From positions 496,001-560,000 of the forward strand of contig NZ_CP139301.1 in NCBI RefSeq assembly GCF_034092395.1: a DNA stretch of 64,000 nt, in the 5' to 3' direction. Within the stretch, counting starts at the first letter, position 1, and each line of letters opens with the position of its first letter. Positions 60,750-64,000 of the stretch are shown here, one piece after another. A model generated the notes under the pieces. That model was not told the origin of the DNA and made no database searches. It saw only the letters and a list, made by a program, of their open reading frames with translations. The translations under genes were made by a program, and so were the position numbers. Source of the DNA: Prochlorococcus sp. MIT 1307. Its GTDB lineage: Bacteria > Cyanobacteriota > Cyanobacteriia > PCC-6307 > Cyanobiaceae.

Positions 60750-61426
60750 GGCTTCCAACTCCTATTACAACCCAACATTGGCATAGCGATAGCTTTTTGA
60801 AATTCTTTGAGCTTATTTTTCACTTCCAAAAGGTCTCCACGTGTAAGTGAAATTGGGGCCCCTTCAACTTTAGAAGGATTTCTCAAAAGATATGAAGGAT
60901 GAAAAAGGGGCATAACCATTCTGCCCTCCCAAGTCTGCCAAACACCTCTTAAGGAAGTGATTTTTTCCTTTACACCTAAAACCGCCTCAACAGCAGTAGA
61001 TCCTGCCAGGGCAATTACCAAAGGGTCAACAAGCTTTATTTGTTGTTTTAACCAAGGTAGAGAGGATAATAGCTCAGCTTTTGAAGGTCGTCGGTTTTTA
61101 GGTGGTCGACATTTAACTGCATTACAGATAAAAACATCCTTGCTTGGATTGATACCCACATTGATCAACATTTGATCTAAAACTTTTCCTGATCTCCCTA
61201 CAAATGGCTCTCCCAAAGCATCTTCTCTAGCTCCTGGCGCTTCTCCAATAAGCATAAAACGAGCACCAGGATTTCCACGGCTAACTACAACCTGCGTTGA
61301 GGATTGATTGCAACCACAACAATCACACAAAAGTTGACTGACAAGGGATTCTGCTTCCAAAACACACCCATGAACAGAAATTTGAAAATAAATAATAAAC
61401 CCTGAGTTATTGATCCTTAGGGACAT
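60746..61426 (-). CDS. Family 4-type uracil-DNA glycosylase
   Basis: This 226-residue protein matches family 4 [23 protein letters not shown] with the uracil-binding GEAPG motif, [19 protein letters not shown], and [13 protein letters not shown]. It removes uracil from DNA in base-excision repair. The family usually has four cysteines holding a [4Fe-4S] cluster; here CDCCGC and KCRPP are present, but the fourth (14-17 residues after KC) is replaced by SSLPWL. The first 20 residues may be a non-coding extension, with a TTG (LEAESL) downstream as alternative start. Confidence 0.86.
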   Translation of the reverse strand: MSLRINNSGFIIYFQISVHGCVLEAESLVSQLLCDCCGCNQSSTQVVVSRGNPGARFMLIGEAPGAREDALGEPFVGRSGKVLDQMLINVGINPSKDVFICNAVKCRPPKNRRPSKAELLSSLPWLKQQIKLVDPLVIALAGSTAVEAVLGVKEKITSLRGVWQTWEGRMVMPLFHPSYLLRNPSKVEGAPISLTRGDLLEVKNKLKEFQKAIAMPMLGCNRSWKP

Positions 61427-61793
61427 AAATCAAAAAATAATTTCCTTCCGGATCTATTAGCCAGGATTCAGCTCCAAATGATTGGAGTTTGGGTTTTTCA
61501 ACAACCTCAGCCCCCTTTAAAACAAGGCTTCCTATCCATTCATTAATCGAGGACAGGGGCTCTGCCGAAGGTGTCCGCTGAAAGCAAAGTGCTGAAGCTC
61601 TGCCACCCTTTGGCCAAGCTTGTGTATCGGAAGGTCGGTAGATTTGAATGCTCAAACAATTCTGGTGATCAATCAAATAATGATCATTAGTGATCCCTTG
61701 GCGAAGGTCTCCATTTGTTGCAAATGCATAAAATTCAGAAAGCTTTTGAGGCTCCCTAGAAGCAATAACCACACTGAGCTGAATAGAAGACAT
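61407..61793 (-). CDS. VOC (glyoxalase/bleomycin-resistance) fold protein
   Basis: This 128-residue protein has the VOC superfamily pattern: a first strand and helix SVVIASREPQKLSEFYAFA, a middle LSIQIYRPSDT strand, and LQSFGAESWLIDPEGNYFLI at the end. The metal-binding His is replaced in several positions, so activity as a glyoxalase is doubtful. It overlaps the UDG gene by 20 bp at the 3' end and is first in the minus-strand run VOC-UDG-ispG-ctpA. ATG at 61793 is used. Confidence 0.8.
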   Translation of the reverse strand: MSSIQLSVVIASREPQKLSEFYAFATNGDLRQGITNDHYLIDHQNCLSIQIYRPSDTQAWPKGGRASALCFQRTPSAEPLSSINEWIGSLVLKGAEVVEKPKLQSFGAESWLIDPEGNYFLIYVPKDQ

Positions 61794-61888
61794 CAAGAAA
61801 TTAATAGAACTAATAAAGGTTGTCTAAGACTCAACATCAGGCAGGATAAGTTTCTTAAGAGCACATCCTCTAAAAAGATGCTGCAAAA

Positions 61889-63067
61889 ATGCCACACCCT
61901 CCACTAATTTCCCAACGGGCGGTGGCCCTTCAACCCTCATTAACTTTGGCGATAAGTGCTAAAGCGAAAGCCCTGAAACAAGAAGGGAAAGATATATGCA
62001 GTCTTAGTGCAGGAGAACCTAACTTCGATACGCCTGAATTTATAACAGAAGCGGCAGTCCAGGCTCTTCGCGATGGAATTACACGATATGGTCCTGCAGC
62101 AGGAGATCCAGAGTTAAGAGAAGCTGTTGCTTCAAAGCTCAGCGAAACCAATCAAATACCAACAAGACCAGAAAACGTTCTAATAACTAATGGTGGAAAG
62201 CAGGCAATCTACAATCTTTTTCAGGTAATCCTTAACCCTGGCGATGAGGTGATAATCCCAGCGCCTTATTGGTTGAGTTATCCAGAAATAACTCTTTTAG
62301 CAGGTGCAATTCCAAAAACCCTTTCTTCCTCACCAGATGACGGCTTCTGTCTAGATCTAGAAAAATTGGAGCGCATGATCAATAATAAAACCCGCCTCTT
62401 AATTCTCAATTCACCGGGCAATCCAACTGGTCGAGTGATGCCTCTAGTGGAGATGAAGCAATTAGCAGAAATTCTTCGAAGACATCCTCAAGTTTTGGTG
62501 ATGTCTGATGAAATATATGAATTTCTTCTTAGTGATGGTGAAGTACATTACAGTTTTGCCGCAACTGCTCCAGATCTTGTGAACCGTATCTTCACAGTAA
62601 ATGGTTTTGCAAAAGGCTGGGCTATGACAGGTTGGCGACTTGGTTATTTGTCAGGAAACTTAGAAGTTATAAAAGCAGCAAGTGCACTCCAAAGTCAAAG
62701 CACTAGCAATGTTTGTAGCTTTGCCCAACGTGGAGCACTCGCAGCACTAACAGGTCCAAGAGATTGTGTTTTTGCAATGGCTAAGAAATATAATTCTCGA
62801 AGAGAAATATTATTTAATGGGCTAAATACAATTAAAGGGCTCTCTTTGGTTTCACCCAAAGGAGCTTTTTATGCGTTTCCACAATTGCCCGCAGGCAGCC
62901 CAAAGTCAATAAATTTCTGTGAATTAGCTCTAGAAAAAGTTGGCCTTGCAATAGTGCCTGGTGCAGCATTCGGCAACGATAATTGTGTAAGGCTATCTTG
63001 TGCTGTTAGAAGTGGAGTTATCTCAGAAGGTCTTAAGCGCCTAGATCAATTAATCTCACAGCTCTGA
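61889..63067 (+). CDS. Class I aspartate-type aminotransferase
   Basis: This 392-residue PLP aminotransferase of the aspartate/kynurenine subgroup I-gamma shows SLSAGEPNFDTPEFI, GPAAGDPELREAVA, NSPGNPTGRVMPL, the PLP lysine K242 in NGFAKGWAMTGWRLGY, and a C-terminal NCVRLSCAVR. It probably uses aspartate/2-oxoglutarate and may also make prephenate-derived arogenate, as in related cyanobacterial enzymes. ATG at 61889 is used; it diverges from the VOC gene. Paralogue assignment (aspC/aspB) is uncertain. Confidence 0.93.
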   Translation: MPHPPLISQRAVALQPSLTLAISAKAKALKQEGKDICSLSAGEPNFDTPEFITEAAVQALRDGITRYGPAAGDPELREAVASKLSETNQIPTRPENVLITNGGKQAIYNLFQVILNPGDEVIIPAPYWLSYPEITLLAGAIPKTLSSSPDDGFCLDLEKLERMINNKTRLLILNSPGNPTGRVMPLVEMKQLAEILRRHPQVLVMSDEIYEFLLSDGEVHYSFAATAPDLVNRIFTVNGFAKGWAMTGWRLGYLSGNLEVIKAASALQSQSTSNVCSFAQRGALAALTGPRDCVFAMAKKYNSRREILFNGLNTIKGLSLVSPKGAFYAFPQLPAGSPKSINFCELALEKVGLAIVPGAAFGNDNCVRLSCAVRSGVISEGLKRLDQLISQL

Positions 63068-63104
63068 AAATATCTAATATTATATGTAGGAAAGATCATA
63101 AATT

Positions 63105-64000
63105 ATGCCTCAAAAAACTCGACGTAGGTTCGTACTCCAATTATTACTGCTAGGAAGCTTATTCATTCCAAATAAAGTTTCTTTAGCCCAACCAAAACTC
63201 TTTATTAGTGCGATTCCAGATCAGAATCCTGAACATTTAAATCGTATGTATGGACTTCTATCCGCAGAATTAAGCAAACAACTGGGAATTCCGGTTAGAT
63301 ACGTTCCCATAACTAATTACCCTGCAGCTGTTAGTGCATTTCGTACAGGCAGCTTAGATTTAGTTTGGTTTGGGGGGCTAACAGGAGTGCAAGCTCGCCT
63401 ACAAAAACCTGGAGCAAAAGTATTAGCTCAAAGAGATATTGATCTTCGTTTCCAAAGTGTTTTCATAGCAAATCTTGCTAGCAAAATCCCAGTAATCAAG
63501 AATCAAGGTGAGCTCAAGCTTCTTAAAAACAGGCGGTTCACATTTGGCTCCGAGAGTTCTACTTCCGGAAGGCTAATGCCTCAATATTTCCTTCAGCAAG
63601 CAGGCGTAGAGATAAGTCACTTCAAAGGAAAGCGTCCAGGCTTTAGCGGAAGCCATGATGCCACACTAGCTCTTGTGCAAAGCGGCTCATATGAAGCTGG
63701 AGTCCTCAACAAACAAGTATGGGAAACGAATCTAAAAAGAAGAAGAGTAGATAAATCAAAAGTCAGAATTATCTGGGAAACACCCACATATAGTGACTAT
63801 CACTGGCTAGCACAAGGGAATTTAGATAGTCGATTTGGCTCAGGGTTTACAAAAAAACTCCAAAAAACAATTCTAGGCTTCAGTAGGGAATCGAAAGCTC
63901 AAGCTAAGATTTTAGAGTTGTTTGGGGCAAATCGTTTTATTCCTGCCTATGACTATCAATATAGAGAGATTGAACTTATTGGACGTCAACTAGGAAAGAT
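63105..64000 (+). CDS. Partial phosphonate-type ABC substrate-binding protein
   Basis: This frame opens at ATG 63105 and is cut by the right edge after 298 codons. An N-terminal signal (RFVLQLLLLGSLFIPNKV) is followed by FISAIPDQNPEHLNRMYGLL, LDLVWFGGLTGVQARL and FGSESSTSGRLMPQYF, features of the PhnD/Phosphonate-bd family. In this family the ligand may be phosphonate, phosphite or another oxyanion; the particular ligand is not evident here. A permease and ATPase gene would be expected beyond the edge. Confidence 0.85.
   Translation, partial: MPQKTRRRFVLQLLLLGSLFIPNKVSLAQPKLFISAIPDQNPEHLNRMYGLLSAELSKQLGIPVRYVPITNYPAAVSAFRTGSLDLVWFGGLTGVQARLQKPGAKVLAQRDIDLRFQSVFIANLASKIPVIKNQGELKLLKNRRFTFGSESSTSGRLMPQYFLQQAGVEISHFKGKRPGFSGSHDATLALVQSGSYEAGVLNKQVWETNLKRRRVDKSKVRIIWETPTYSDYHWLAQGNLDSRFGSGFTKKLQKTILGFSRESKAQAKILELFGANRFIPAYDYQYREIELIGRQLGK

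Overview
The window looks like a low-light type Prochlorococcus (or a very close marine picocyanobacterium). The grounds are the low G+C, very small intergenic spaces, many 30-100 residue proteins, three adjacent high-light-inducible (Hli) proteins, an NtcA-type promoter in front of a urea transporter, a urease cluster, NTRC, a Psb32-like protein and CtpA. I found no tRNA, rRNA, CRISPR array, transposase or integrase.

Layout. 1-3 kb: a truncated membrane protein, a GT32-like glycosyltransferase and two unrecognised proteins. 3.1-13.5 kb: a complete urea utilisation region, with ureDABC on the minus strand diverging from ureEFG and then the ABC urea transporter urtABCDE behind a good GTA-N8-TAC NtcA box. 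Urea is imported by Urt and split by urease inside the cell to ammonium. 13.7-21.3 kb: small cyanobacterial genes (SemiSWEET, a methyltransferase, a Nif11-like peptide, DUF1543, bS21 with a TTG start, DUF1499). 21.6-33.7 kb: a surface-glycan region. RfbA and RfbB make dTDP-4-keto-6-deoxyglucose, and a FdtA-like isomerase plus a DegT aminotransferase point to a 3-amino-3,6-dideoxyhexose. A C-methyltransferase, a cupin epimerase, two further SDR epimerases, a PhyH-type oxygenase and capsule or GT-B type glycosyltransferases accompany them. rmlD is absent, so the sugar made here is probably not rhamnose.

33.8-44.3 kb: PrxQ, NTRC, two micro-gene loci, a cytochrome P450 and a zinc uptake locus (znuA diverging from znuC/znuB over a palindromic Zur-like box, with zur embedded antisense between znuC and znuB), then an LhgO-like oxidoreductase.

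44.4-51.5 kb is the most unusual part. It is an accessory micro-gene island built around a carbamoyltransferase/SxtJ-like/DUF5989 triad (the same order as sxtI-sxtJ-sxtK). The island contains a five-gene chain of tiny ORFs that overlap by 1-4 nt, a decayed duplicate of part of that chain, a ~63-bp leader present before both copies, three hli genes, several single-helix proteins, a displaced gene fragment, a short tandem repeat and a frameshifted ORF of higher G+C.

51.5-64 kb returns to core genes: purK, a structured purK-aroB spacer that may hold 6S RNA, aroB, a MidA-like methyltransferase, a Psb32-like protein, a metallophosphatase and nadA (divergent, both apparently lacking ATG/GTG/TTG at their true N-terminus), a coupled VOC-UDG-ispG-ctpA run, a class I aminotransferase and a truncated phosphonate-type binding protein.
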